Source of the DNA: Microvenator marinus
GTDB taxonomy: Bacteria > Myxococcota_A > Bradymonadia > Bradymonadales > Bradymonadaceae
Direction of reading: 5' to 3'
Assembly (NCBI RefSeq): GCF_007993755.1
Contig: NZ_CP042467.1
Location: forward strand, 124,001-188,000
Length of the DNA stretch: 64,000 nucleotides
Positions 8,891-17,655 of this stretch are shown here, piece after piece. Each line of letters starts with the position of its first letter. Positions within the stretch are counted from its first letter, which is position 1. The position numbers were made by a program, and so were the translations under genes. The notes beneath the pieces are model-generated. The model was given only the letters and a program-made list of their open reading frames with translations, was not told the DNA's origin and did not search any database.

Positions 8891-10114
8891 ATGTTTCTTG
8901 CGATCTTCAGTATGCCTATACTTAAAAGTCCGATGGTTGCTCGCATTTTTTGCGTCTTCTTGATGGTTGTTCCTTCGAGTCTCTTCGCCGAGTCATGGGA
9001 TGAGGAGACATTCGTCACTTTGGCGAAGGAGCTCAATTCCAAAGAGAGATTAGCAGCGGAGCTTGACTTAGAACGCGCCGAGGTAAGTGAGCGGACAGCC
9101 TATGAGTTGCCGAGTTTGAGTCTTGAATACGAGCCTCTTTGGGGACCCGAGCTGCGTCGTGATGAGATCGTTGTTGGGATATCTCAGAGCGTCGATCTAA
9201 GTGGTTGGCGAGGTGCGTTGCGAGAAGCGTCGTCGTTAAGAGAGCAGAAGGCCAAGGCTCGAGCGGCATTGTTGGAGTCAGAGATTGAGGCTGCGGTTCG
9301 CCACGCGTTCTGGCGAGTGCGATTCTTGGAAGAGAAGACCCAGCTCATAAAGGGGGTTGAGGCGCGCCTCAAAGATACCCTCGGGATGATTAAGGCCCGC
9401 GCAAATGCGGGGGACGCAGCTGGTTTGGATGTTGTGCGGGTTCATCGGCAGATTGCGCTCGTCGCAGCCGAGCAGGCCCGCGCCACGATTGAGCTCGAAG
9501 AGGCGTGGGGTGATTTAACGGCGTGGACCGGTGTTCAAGAGCGTCAATCTACTCAAGGCAACTTGCTTCCGGACGCGACGTTGGAAACGACCGCTGAGCA
9601 TCCATCCGAGCAAATTCTACGTATCGAAGAGCAGGCGCTTGAACTCGAGGCTTCGGGGTGGGGAAGTCCTGGCTTTCGAAACTGGGAAATTGGCGCGGGA
9701 TATCGCTTTGAGCGCGAAGCCGAGGCGGCTCACGGCGTTTTGGTTTCGCTCACCATCCCGCTTGCGCTCTGGAATATTGATGCTCCTCTCAAGGAGTCTC
9801 TTGAGGCGAAAGCCACTTTGGTTCAAGTGGAGGCCGACGAGTTGGGACGAAGGCTCATGGCGGCACGGGATTCGGCTTCGCGGCGGCTTCAAGTCACGCG
9901 TGACGCGCTCGCGGCGATGCCCCCCGCCACAGAGGACGTGTTGCTAAGTGATGGTGTCCGAAAGGCTTACGGAGCCGATGAGGCGAACCTCTTTGACGTC
10001 ATAGAGGCCATGAGAAGTGAGCTCGAGCTTGGACTCACCCGTATCGAGCTCGAATGGGAGGCCCGTCGGGCCTTTGTCGATCTGCAATTTCTGAACACGG
10101 CGGTCGTGAAATGA
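8891..10114 (+). CDS. TolC/CzcC-type outer membrane efflux protein
   Basis: About 407 residues with two repeats of long amphipathic helices typical of outer membrane efflux channels, for example around LREQKAKARAALLESEIEAA and the LEAKATLVQVEADEL region. A signal peptide (IFCVFLMVVPSSLFAES) precedes the mature part. Start choice is uncertain: ATGs at 8891, 8912 and 8933 are in frame and none has a strong Shine-Dalgarno, and 8933 gives the cleanest signal peptide. The gene begins 7 bp after the M56 gene and overlaps the adaptor gene by 4 nt, so it belongs to the operon and should form the outer membrane part of the pump. Confidence 0.82.
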   Translation: MFLAIFSMPILKSPMVARIFCVFLMVVPSSLFAESWDEETFVTLAKELNSKERLAAELDLERAEVSERTAYELPSLSLEYEPLWGPELRRDEIVVGISQSVDLSGWRGALREASSLREQKAKARAALLESEIEAAVRHAFWRVRFLEEKTQLIKGVEARLKDTLGMIKARANAGDAAGLDVVRVHRQIALVAAEQARATIELEEAWGDLTAWTGVQERQSTQGNLLPDATLETTAEHPSEQILRIEEQALELEASGWGSPGFRNWEIGAGYRFEREAEAAHGVLVSLTIPLALWNIDAPLKESLEAKATLVQVEADELGRRLMAARDSASRRLQVTRDALAAMPPATEDVLLSDGVRKAYGADEANLFDVIEAMRSELELGLTRIELEWEARRAFVDLQFLNTAVVK

Positions 10115-11676
10115 GAGTAATCGTATTGATATCGCTGCTTTTGACCATCATGGGTTGCCATGACCATGCGCACGATGACCATGCGCACGATGACCATGCC
10201 GAAGAGGCTGGCCACGGTCATGGCCACGATGAAGAAGGTATGTCCCATCAGGTCACCCGTTGGGGGGCCAAAACTCAGCTCTTTGTCGAGTTTCCGGTGC
10301 TTGTGAAGGGAGAAGAGAGTGCCTTTGCAGTCCATTTGACGGGCCTTGATGACCATCAACCTGTCGCGCAAGGAAAGGTCACTGTCATCTTGACCGCCGG
10401 GGACGCCACTCCCGAGCAGTTTGTTGTGGAAAAGGCTTCAGTTCCGGGGATTTTCCGCCCGCTCGTGACACCCAAAGCAGCTGGAAAGCGCCAAGTTGTG
10501 GTGCGCCTAGAGACTGAAGAAGGGCCTCAGGCCTTTGACCTCGGATACTTTCAAGTTTGGGAGTCAGAGGCTTTGGCGAAGAAGAACTTCCATGAACACC
10601 CACCAGAAGGAATCTCCTTTACGCTCGAAAACCAGTGGAAGATGGATTTCTCAACGAGTGCCGTGACCAACCGTGAGCTTCGCCCGTCCCTCGAAGCTTT
10701 TGCGCGGCTCACCCTTCCTTCTGACGCCGAGGCCCTCATTACGGCGCCTCGGAGCGGGCGGGTTGGAGCTCCGGGCGATTATCCGATGGTGGGTAAGTCG
10801 GTCGAGTTGGGAGAACAGCTCTTTGTCTTGAGCGTTGGGCCACAAGAGGACGCGGACTTTGCTGGGCTCGAATTTGCTCTGGAAGCCGCCCGAATTCGTG
10901 TCTCGTCCGCAGATAGGGAAGTCAAGCGTCTGGGCCCCCTCGTTGAGCAGGGAATCGTACCTCAGAAGCGACTTGATGATGCGATGAGTACGCTCGCTGA
11001 AGCCCGAGCCGCATTGCAGTCTGCACAGCGTCGGCAAGGCAATATTGGCGGCTCCCAACGTGTATCAGGGGGGCGCGACGGTCTTCGTATCCCGTCGCCG
11101 CTCAGTGGCCAGGTGGCCGAACTCTTTGTGGCTAGCGGTGAATGGGTTCAGGCCGGTCAACCCATCGCGCGCGTGGTGAACTCAAGGAGGCTGTGGCTGG
11201 ATGCCGCGATACCGCAGGCGTATTTAAGCAAGGTCCGAAACATCCAAGGGGTTTGGTTTGAACTACCTGGATACACCGATGTTTTTGAACTGGATGCCTC
11301 CACGTTGATGTCTGTGGCGGCCGAGGTAGACATCAAAAGTCGAACGTTGCCGGCCAGATTTCGAGTCGATAATCCTGATGGTCGACTCTTTGCCGGTATG
11401 ACCACCAATTCGAGAGTCGTTGTGGATAAGCCCCTGAAAACGCTAGCGGTGCCTCGCTCAGCTCTGGTCTTCGACGCCGGTATGGACGTGGTCTTTGTCC
11501 AGATAGCAGGGGAAGTGTTTGAGAGGCGCCCGGTCGTCAGAGGCATCGAAGACGGCGATTGGATAGCGATCACCCGCGGTCTGGAAGAGGGCGAACGTGT
11601 GGTAGCGGTTGGGGCCCACACGGTCAAGTTGGCAAGCATTTCCTCCGATGAAATCGGTCACGGCCACGCGCACTGA
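10111..11676 (+). CDS. RND efflux periplasmic adaptor lipoprotein (CzcB/CusB type) with His-rich N-terminus
   Basis: About 521 residues. A lipoprotein signal ends TIMGC and is followed at once by a repeated HDHAHDDHAHDDH segment and GHGHGHDEE, a likely metal-binding tail. The core has the adaptor order: an N-terminal beta region, a lipoyl-like half (GRVGAPGDYP), a helical hairpin (about residues 250-310), the second lipoyl half (IPSPLSGQVAELFVASGEWVQ is typical), then beta-barrel and membrane-proximal domains. It ends with another HGHAH. The ATG overlaps the TolC-type stop. It should link the RND pump to the outer membrane channel, and the His clusters point to divalent metal as substrate or signal. 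Confidence 0.88.
   Translation: MRVIVLISLLLTIMGCHDHAHDDHAHDDHAEEAGHGHGHDEEGMSHQVTRWGAKTQLFVEFPVLVKGEESAFAVHLTGLDDHQPVAQGKVTVILTAGDATPEQFVVEKASVPGIFRPLVTPKAAGKRQVVVRLETEEGPQAFDLGYFQVWESEALAKKNFHEHPPEGISFTLENQWKMDFSTSAVTNRELRPSLEAFARLTLPSDAEALITAPRSGRVGAPGDYPMVGKSVELGEQLFVLSVGPQEDADFAGLEFALEAARIRVSSADREVKRLGPLVEQGIVPQKRLDDAMSTLAEARAALQSAQRRQGNIGGSQRVSGGRDGLRIPSPLSGQVAELFVASGEWVQAGQPIARVVNSRRLWLDAAIPQAYLSKVRNIQGVWFELPGYTDVFELDASTLMSVAAEVDIKSRTLPARFRVDNPDGRLFAGMTTNSRVVVDKPLKTLAVPRSALVFDAGMDVVFVQIAGEVFERRPVVRGIEDGDWIAITRGLEEGERVVAVGAHTVKLASISSDEIGHGHAH
10154..10200 (+). repeat. 15-bp tandem repeat encoding a His/Asp tract
   Basis: About three copies of the unit GATGACCATGCGCAC run in frame just after the lipobox of the adaptor gene, encoding the repeated HDDHA motif. 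The first copy begins CATGACC and the last ends in GCCGAA. Because the unit is a multiple of three, gain or loss of copies would change the length of the metal-binding tail without breaking the frame. Confidence 0.7.
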
Positions 11677-11685
11677 GGGTTATCC

Positions 11686-14600
11686 ATGATCGACTCAATC
11701 ATTAAATGGTCCCTTGAGAATCGTCTATTCGTCCTTGTCTTAGCTGCGGCGATGATGGTCTGGGGATTCTTGATTGCGCGAGAGATGCCTCTCGATGTTT
11801 TCCCCGACCTGTCTTCGCCAACGGTGACCGTGGTGACCGACGCACACGGTATGGCGCCGGAAGAAATGGAGAGACTAGTCACCTTTCCGATCGAAACTGG
11901 AATGAATGGCGCCACGGGTGTTCGCCGTGTGCGTTCTTCGACGTCGGTCGGCATCAGTGTGGTTTGGGTCGAATTCGACTGGGGCACAGACATCTTCCGG
12001 GCGCGCCAGACCGTCGCGGAGAAGCTGCAGCTCGTTCAAGCTTCGCTCCCGCCTGATATTGCGCCACCGGTACTTGCGCCAACATCGTCCATCATGGGTG
12101 AAATTCTCTTCATTGGGCTCAGCTCAGAGACTGTTTCGCCAGCTTCGGTTCGCACCTTCGCCGAATGGGAATTGCGCCGCCGCCTACTCGCCATTCCGGG
12201 CGTCTCACAGGTGGTTCCGATCGGTGGTGCCCTCCAACAAGTCCAAGTGATCATTAGGCCTGCGGACCTACAAGCTTACGATGTCTCACTCGATGAAGTC
12301 GTTGAGTCGGTGGCTGAGGCGAGTGATAATAGTTCGGCCGGATTCTACGAGGAAGGTGGGGAAGAGGTCTTGTTGTTGGGCCTGGGACGGGCAACGACGA
12401 TCGAGGATCTAAAAAACTCGGTTGTGACAGCGCGTGAGGGCCTCCCTATTCGTTTGGGCGACCTCGCCCACGTGGAGGTAGCCGGAGGGCTAAAACGTGG
12501 CGATGCGGCCGTTTCAGGGCGTCCTGGAGTCATCATGGGGATTCAGAAGCAACCCGGCGTGAATACCCTTGAACTCACTCGACGCATTGAGGAGGTGCTC
12601 GACAGCGTCGAGGCTGATTTGGAAGAAGGCGTCAAACTCGACCGCGCCCTCTTGCGGCAGGCCGACTTCATCGAAAATGCGGTCAATAATGTCACCGAAG
12701 CCCTGCGAGATGGTGCTCTCCTCGTAATCCTGATCATCGGCTTCTTCCTCATGAGCGGCCGTGCAACCATCATCACCGCACTTGCGATTCCGCTCTCCCT
12801 TTTGGCTACTGTCTTGGTTCTCTCGGCCATGGGTGCAGGAATCAACACGATGACTCTTGGCGGCATGGCGATCGCAGTCGGGGCGCTCGTAGACGACGCC
12901 ATCATCGATGTTGAAAACATCGTGCGACGTCTGCGTCAAAGGGCTGCGGGAGAGCTTTTTACCGAAGTTTCGATCCCTGAGCTCGTGTTCCTCGCGAGCA
13001 AGGAGATTCGAGGATCGATCGTCTTTGCGACTCTCATCATTATGCTCGTATTCACGCCGATTTTCTTCCTCGAGGGTGTGGAGGGAAGGCTCCTCGAGCC
13101 ACTCGGTGTGGCATATATCGTCTCTTTGGGAGCATCGCTCGTGGTGGCCCTCACGGTCACGCCAGTCCTAAGTTTGTTGCTTCTGCCAAATAGTAAGGCT
13201 GTTCGAGAGGGGCTGGAGCCCAAGGGGGTCAAGTGGTTGAGGGGCCGCTACGAATCTATGTTGCAAAAGACGGTGGGTTCATGGAAGACGCTTGCCTCAA
13301 TCGCTCTCATTGCCGTTCTACTCGCTGGGGCCGCCGCGTTGGTGGCGGGGCGATCGTTCTTACCGGAGTTCAACGAAGGCGCACTGACCATCTCCGTGGT
13401 GAGTCCTCCCGGAACCTCACTCACTCGTTCCAACGAGATTGCCGGCCGCGTTGAACGCATTCTTCTCTCTCATGAAGAAGTCGTCTCAACCGCGAGACGT
13501 ACGGGTAGGGCAGAGCTTGACGAGCACGCAATGGGGACCAATGCCTCGGAAATTGATGTGCGTTTGCAGATGAACGAACGATCCGAAGCTGCACTTTTGG
13601 CGGCGTTGCGCGAAGAGTTTAAGCAGATTCCCGGCACAAATATCGTGATTGGGCAGCCAATATCGCACCGGATTGACCACATGCTTTCCGGAACACGAGC
13701 GAATATCGCCGTGAAGATCTTTGGGCCTGACCTCAACGAGCTGAAGCAACTGGCTGGCCTCGCTGAAGCGGAAATGATGTCCGTACCGGGGCTTGTCGAT
13801 CTTGCTATCGAAGAGCAGAGCCATCTGCCGGTACTCTCAATGAAGTTGGATCGAGATGCCGTAGCGATGCATGGGCTCAAGGTGCACGATGTCACTGAAG
13901 CACTGGAGACCGCGTTCTATGGGCGAACTGTGTCACAGCTACTTATGGGGCCGTATTCTCTAGATCTCGTTGTGCGTTACCCGGATTCAGCTCGCGAGAC
14001 CCAAGCTAAGATTCGGTCAACACGTATCAAGGCTCCAGACGGTTCTTGGGTACCGTTAGAAGCACTCACCACAGTTTCGAGGGACGGTACTCCAAATCAG
14101 ATTAGTCGTGAGAACGGACAGCGAAAAATCGTGGTGATGGCTAACGTTGCGAGCGGTTCAGACCTTGGGACAGCAGTCGATCAGATTGCCGAACGCCTAG
14201 GTAAGATGACGCTTCCGAGCGGCTATCATATTGAGTACGGGGGGCAGTTTGAGGCCGCCGAAAAGGCTGCGAATGCGCTCTTTTGGCTGAGTCTGCTGGT
14301 CATTCTGGGCATCTTTCTGCTGCTTTTTGTGGCCTTGGGTTCAGGCCGAGACGCGAGCCTCGTCATGTTGAACCTACCCCTTGCCTTGATTGGTGGGGTG
14401 GGCGGCGTTTGGGTGGGGGGTGGTGTGATATCCATCGCCTCAATCATCGGGTTTATTACGCTCTTTGGGGTGGCCACACGAAACGGCATCATGATGGTCA
14501 CGCACATCAAACACCTGCAGCGAGAAGAAGGTGTGGTGAGTCCAAGAGATGCCGTGATTCAAGGAGCATCTGAGCGCCTATCGCCAATCCTGATGACGGC

Positions 14601-14796
14601 ACTCGCCTCGGGCTTTGGACTTCTCCCGTTAGCGTTGGCGTTGGGCGAGCCTGGAAGTGAGATCCAGGCCCCGATGGCACTTGTGATTCTCTTCGGTCTC
14701 TTTTCATCCACTTTGTTGAACATGGTTGTTGTGCCGGCCATGGTCCTTCGCTTTGGCTCGATCACCCATGAATCAAGTGAGCAACGCGCGGCGTAA
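11686..14796 (+). CDS. RND efflux pump inner-membrane transporter (CzcA/CusA-type HME family)
   Basis: 1036 residues, full length for the RND family. The first helix lies within residues 10-30, two large periplasmic loops separate the TM1 and TM7 groups, and TM4 carries VGALVDDAIIDVENIVRRL, the site of the proton-relay acids. In the HME branch this segment usually reads VDGA; here it is VDDA, so the precise metal cannot be assigned. The ATG is 9 bp after the adaptor gene, and the 3' end overlaps the following MFS gene by 29 nt. The pump uses proton influx to export substrate through the adaptor and TolC-type channel. Confidence 0.9.
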   Translation: MIDSIIKWSLENRLFVLVLAAAMMVWGFLIAREMPLDVFPDLSSPTVTVVTDAHGMAPEEMERLVTFPIETGMNGATGVRRVRSSTSVGISVVWVEFDWGTDIFRARQTVAEKLQLVQASLPPDIAPPVLAPTSSIMGEILFIGLSSETVSPASVRTFAEWELRRRLLAIPGVSQVVPIGGALQQVQVIIRPADLQAYDVSLDEVVESVAEASDNSSAGFYEEGGEEVLLLGLGRATTIEDLKNSVVTAREGLPIRLGDLAHVEVAGGLKRGDAAVSGRPGVIMGIQKQPGVNTLELTRRIEEVLDSVEADLEEGVKLDRALLRQADFIENAVNNVTEALRDGALLVILIIGFFLMSGRATIITALAIPLSLLATVLVLSAMGAGINTMTLGGMAIAVGALVDDAIIDVENIVRRLRQRAAGELFTEVSIPELVFLASKEIRGSIVFATLIIMLVFTPIFFLEGVEGRLLEPLGVAYIVSLGASLVVALTVTPVLSLLLLPNSKAVREGLEPKGVKWLRGRYESMLQKTVGSWKTLASIALIAVLLAGAAALVAGRSFLPEFNEGALTISVVSPPGTSLTRSNEIAGRVERILLSHEEVVSTARRTGRAELDEHAMGTNASEIDVRLQMNERSEAALLAALREEFKQIPGTNIVIGQPISHRIDHMLSGTRANIAVKIFGPDLNELKQLAGLAEAEMMSVPGLVDLAIEEQSHLPVLSMKLDRDAVAMHGLKVHDVTEALETAFYGRTVSQLLMGPYSLDLVVRYPDSARETQAKIRSTRIKAPDGSWVPLEALTTVSRDGTPNQISRENGQRKIVVMANVASGSDLGTAVDQIAERLGKMTLPSGYHIEYGGQFEAAEKAANALFWLSLLVILGIFLLLFVALGSGRDASLVMLNLPLALIGGVGGVWVGGGVISIASIIGFITLFGVATRNGIMMVTHIKHLQREEGVVSPRDAVIQGASERLSPILMTALASGFGLLPLALALGEPGSEIQAPMALVILFGLFSSTLLNMVVVPAMVLRFGSITHESSEQRAA

Positions 14797-15958
14797 TCTT
14801 GCGCTTTATCCGTGGTACGTGGGGGCAGTCTCATTCTTCGCATGGATGCCGGTTTTCTTCCTTTTCTTTCTCTCCAAAGTCGCGTTTGACGAAGTGCTTC
14901 TCCTCGGCTCCGTTTACTATCTGGGCGTGGTGTTTTTTGAGGTGCCAAGCGGGTACTTTTCGGATCGGTTTGGACGTCGAAGAACGCTTGTCTACGCCGC
15001 ATCATCTCTTGCTTTGGCATACGCAGTTTTCGTGTTGGCGTCGACCTTTTGGCAGTTTGTGATTGCCCAACTTTTGCTCGCCTTGGGATTGGCGCTAAAT
15101 TCAGGAACTGATACGTCTTTTCACCTCGCAAATCTCAAGGCACTCGATTTGGTCAAAGAGTATTCGTCGCGAGAAGCGCGAATCTCAAGCGTGACTTTCG
15201 CCTCAACGGCTCTCGCTGCTCTTTGTGGAGGAGGTTTGGCGAGCGTTGAATTGGTGTACCCTTACGTGCTTTCAGGGGCGGCTGGTTGTCTGGCGCTCGC
15301 AGTGACGCTTGCGTTTAAGCCCGTTCTGGAAACCGATGAACCGAGCTCAATGAACATCAAGGAGTCTGTGAGGCTATCGTTGGCCGAAACTCGCAACGCA
15401 CCACTGGGTTGGCTTTTTTTCGCCTTCGTTGTCGCGACCATTGTGAATCATATCCCCTACGAGTTCTATCAAGCCTATCTCAGCGAACTAGAACCGAGCC
15501 ACTTTGCGGATGGGATGACTCCGTTGATGGCCGGTGTTCACATGGCACTTGTTATGCTGGTCGCTGTGCCATTTGCACGTCTGAGCGGTAGTCTTGCAGA
15601 GCGTTTGGGGCTGAAGAAGGTCATTCTAGTCTCGATTGCGGCTCAGCTTCTTTTGGTGGGTCTGATGGCCTTCTTAGAGAACTGGCTGGTGGTCTTCTTT
15701 CTCTTGTTGCGTTCTGTTCCGAGGGCCCTCCAAGATGCCCCGTTAAGGGCCGCTGTAGCGCCCCGTCTTTCTAGTGAGATTCGGGTTACTTATCTTTCAC
15801 TACAAAGTCTGGCGGGGCGTCTGGGCTTTGCAGCACTCCTGGCTGTCTTCTCTCTTCCTTATTTCGAAGGGTTGGCGCAAGTGCTAGAGGCCGCACTCTT
15901 TTGCGGTATCGTACTTCTGGCAATCCTTGCGACCAGGGCTTCAAAGGTGTCGGTCTAA
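14768..15958 (+). CDS. MFS transporter
   Basis: About 396 residues with some 12 hydrophobic segments and the MFS motif-A-like SGYFSDRFGRRRTLVYA after TM2. The start is the ATG at 14768, inside the end of the RND pump gene, so the two are probably translationally coupled. Its position as last gene of the BlaI-M56-efflux operon suggests a role in exporting the same compound or a related metal complex. Substrate cannot be deduced. Confidence 0.82.
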   Translation: MNQVSNARRNLALYPWYVGAVSFFAWMPVFFLFFLSKVAFDEVLLLGSVYYLGVVFFEVPSGYFSDRFGRRRTLVYAASSLALAYAVFVLASTFWQFVIAQLLLALGLALNSGTDTSFHLANLKALDLVKEYSSREARISSVTFASTALAALCGGGLASVELVYPYVLSGAAGCLALAVTLAFKPVLETDEPSSMNIKESVRLSLAETRNAPLGWLFFAFVVATIVNHIPYEFYQAYLSELEPSHFADGMTPLMAGVHMALVMLVAVPFARLSGSLAERLGLKKVILVSIAAQLLLVGLMAFLENWLVVFFLLLRSVPRALQDAPLRAAVAPRLSSEIRVTYLSLQSLAGRLGFAALLAVFSLPYFEGLAQVLEAALFCGIVLLAILATRASKVSV

Positions 15959-15971
15959 CCCCGTTGTTTAT

Positions 15972-16658
15972 TTATCTCTGGCAGCTTGGGCATAGGTAGA
16001 CTCGGCGGCTTGCGTGGTCCTCTCGGATGATGGCCTCATCACAGGTTGGACACGGCTTGGATTCGTGTCCAAAGACAAAGTGACGGTAATCTCGTCGGCG
16101 AATTCCATTCGCTTTCATCTTCGCTACCCGGTCGGGTTCATTGGTTACGCCCCCCGTTTCATAGGCACGCTGCATTAGGAGATAGGTGCCTTGTGCCAGG
16201 AGTTCCAGGCGTGTCTGTTCGAGTTCGGCGAGTTTTGCCTTTGGATGTACCCCTGCGTACCAGAGTATCTCGCTCCTCAAGTAGTTTCCGATGCCGCCCA
16301 CGAATCCCTGGTCAAGAAGCAGGGTCCCAAGTTGGCGTCGAGAAAACTTTGGGTCCTTAAAGCGCTGAAGAATTTCGGCTTCAGACACTTCTTCAAGAAG
16401 AGGATCCGGGCCGAGCTTTTGCAGATAGGGGTGCGTGTTTACGTCTTCTTGTGCAAGGATTTCAATATCCGATGCACTGTATAGAAACGCAGAATGCTTG
16501 GCGTTGTGAACGGCAAACCGCAATGACCGATTAGTTTCTGGAACACCCCCGCGTCTTCGGGTTATCCAGCGTCCATACAGTTGGTTGTGGGAGTATACCG
16601 TCGTTCCGTCTTCAAAGCACGTGAGAATGGCTTTGCCTCGGGATTGAACGGAGACCAC
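15972..16658 (-). pseudogene. nei: Endonuclease VIII (Nei/Fpg) lacking its catalytic N-terminus
   Basis: The 228 residues match endonuclease VIII from just before its Lys53 region onward: RGKAIL, TVYSHNQLYGRW, LYSASDIE, the helix-two-turn-helix LLLDQGFVGGIGNYLRSEIL, and an intact C4 zinc finger (CPTCDEA to CPSC). What is missing is the first 40-45 residues. These include the family's initiator-adjacent Pro-Glu, which performs Schiff-base chemistry at the damaged base. The frame can be read back only about 13 codons past the GTG at 16658 before a TGA, and none of the three upstream frames encodes MPEGPE. The divergent lipoprotein gene starts 61 bp away. It is most simply a 5'-truncated, catalytically dead remnant. 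Confidence 0.75.
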
Positions 16659-16718
16659 CGCTACTTGCGCGCGCTGGCCGTGCGCGAATAAGATGTGTCA
16701 ACTCAACCTCGGAACATA

Positions 16719-17615
16719 ATGCAGTACTTGAAATTCGCCGCGGTCGGTCTGATGCCCCTCGGAATCCTTTTGACCACGGCTTGCTCCCATATGAGCTACT
16801 CGCGTGCATTGGAAACCGAGGCCATCACTCCCAACAATAATTCCAATACACTTACCGAAGGCTACGATCTTGAGCATCAGACCAACGAGATTGCCTTGCT
16901 CGATCGCTCAGGAATTGTCTGTGGCTCTTTGATGACCACCACGGAAGCCTTAGGAAACGCCACTTCGGCGAGGAACAAAGCCATTGAAGAAGGAAAAACC
17001 ACGTATGAGTATGAGTACCGTCAGCACAGTCCTGCCGAATATTCGGGACTCGATTGCGGGATGTATTACCGATGGGGAGGCGGGACAGACAATCGCCTAA
17101 ACATCTCCGACGCCAACCCGATTCGGGAATATGCGATCGATAGTGAGGTGGGCGAGGGTGGCCTGCATATCGGATTCACCGACTTTATGTTCGACCAAGC
17201 TTGGCTGCGATATGGGTTTCTGTTTCGCCTCGGAATGGGGCGCTACACTTTCCTCCATGAGTATCCGAACACCGGGTTTCCCGAGACACTTTTGGACAAC
17301 GACGATAGCGAGTGGTTCTTCCGAATGCCTTTTGTTTACACGCAAAAGGTCTACCCCTGGTTTCTCTTTGGTTTCGGTGTGGAGGGTTTCCTTGGAATCG
17401 ACCCCGTGATGCTGAGTTTTGCTGGAAAGTGGTCAGAGACACACAAATACTTAGATTATGGTGGCCGAGCGGGCTACGCCTACGCCTTCGAATACGGAGC
17501 GATTGGGGCATGGATTGGATATGAGAGAAGGAATATTGCCTGGGGCGACTACATCTCTCAGGGAGATATCTGGAAGGGGACGATTAGTTTAGACATCAAC
17601 TACGAGGCTCTTTAG
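16719..17615 (+). CDS. Outer-surface lipoprotein of unknown function
   Basis: About 298 residues. The N-terminus (MQYLKFAAVGLMPLGILLTTAC) is a lipoprotein signal. The mature part is rich in aromatic and Gly residues with alternating beta-like strands, for example WLRYGFLFRLGMGRYTF and YGAIGAWIGYERRNIAWGDY, which could be a small beta-barrel or beta-sandwich. The ATG at 16719 with GGAAC upstream is chosen over the GTG at 16695, which would put charged residues before the signal. I do not recognise a named family. It is divergent from the truncated nei gene. Confidence 0.65.
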   Translation: MQYLKFAAVGLMPLGILLTTACSHMSYSRALETEAITPNNNSNTLTEGYDLEHQTNEIALLDRSGIVCGSLMTTTEALGNATSARNKAIEEGKTTYEYEYRQHSPAEYSGLDCGMYYRWGGGTDNRLNISDANPIREYAIDSEVGEGGLHIGFTDFMFDQAWLRYGFLFRLGMGRYTFLHEYPNTGFPETLLDNDDSEWFFRMPFVYTQKVYPWFLFGFGVEGFLGIDPVMLSFAGKWSETHKYLDYGGRAGYAYAFEYGAIGAWIGYERRNIAWGDYISQGDIWKGTISLDINYEAL

Positions 17616-17655
17616 GCTGCCCACTTAGCCCTGCTTACGACTTCCCTGCGGAGAT

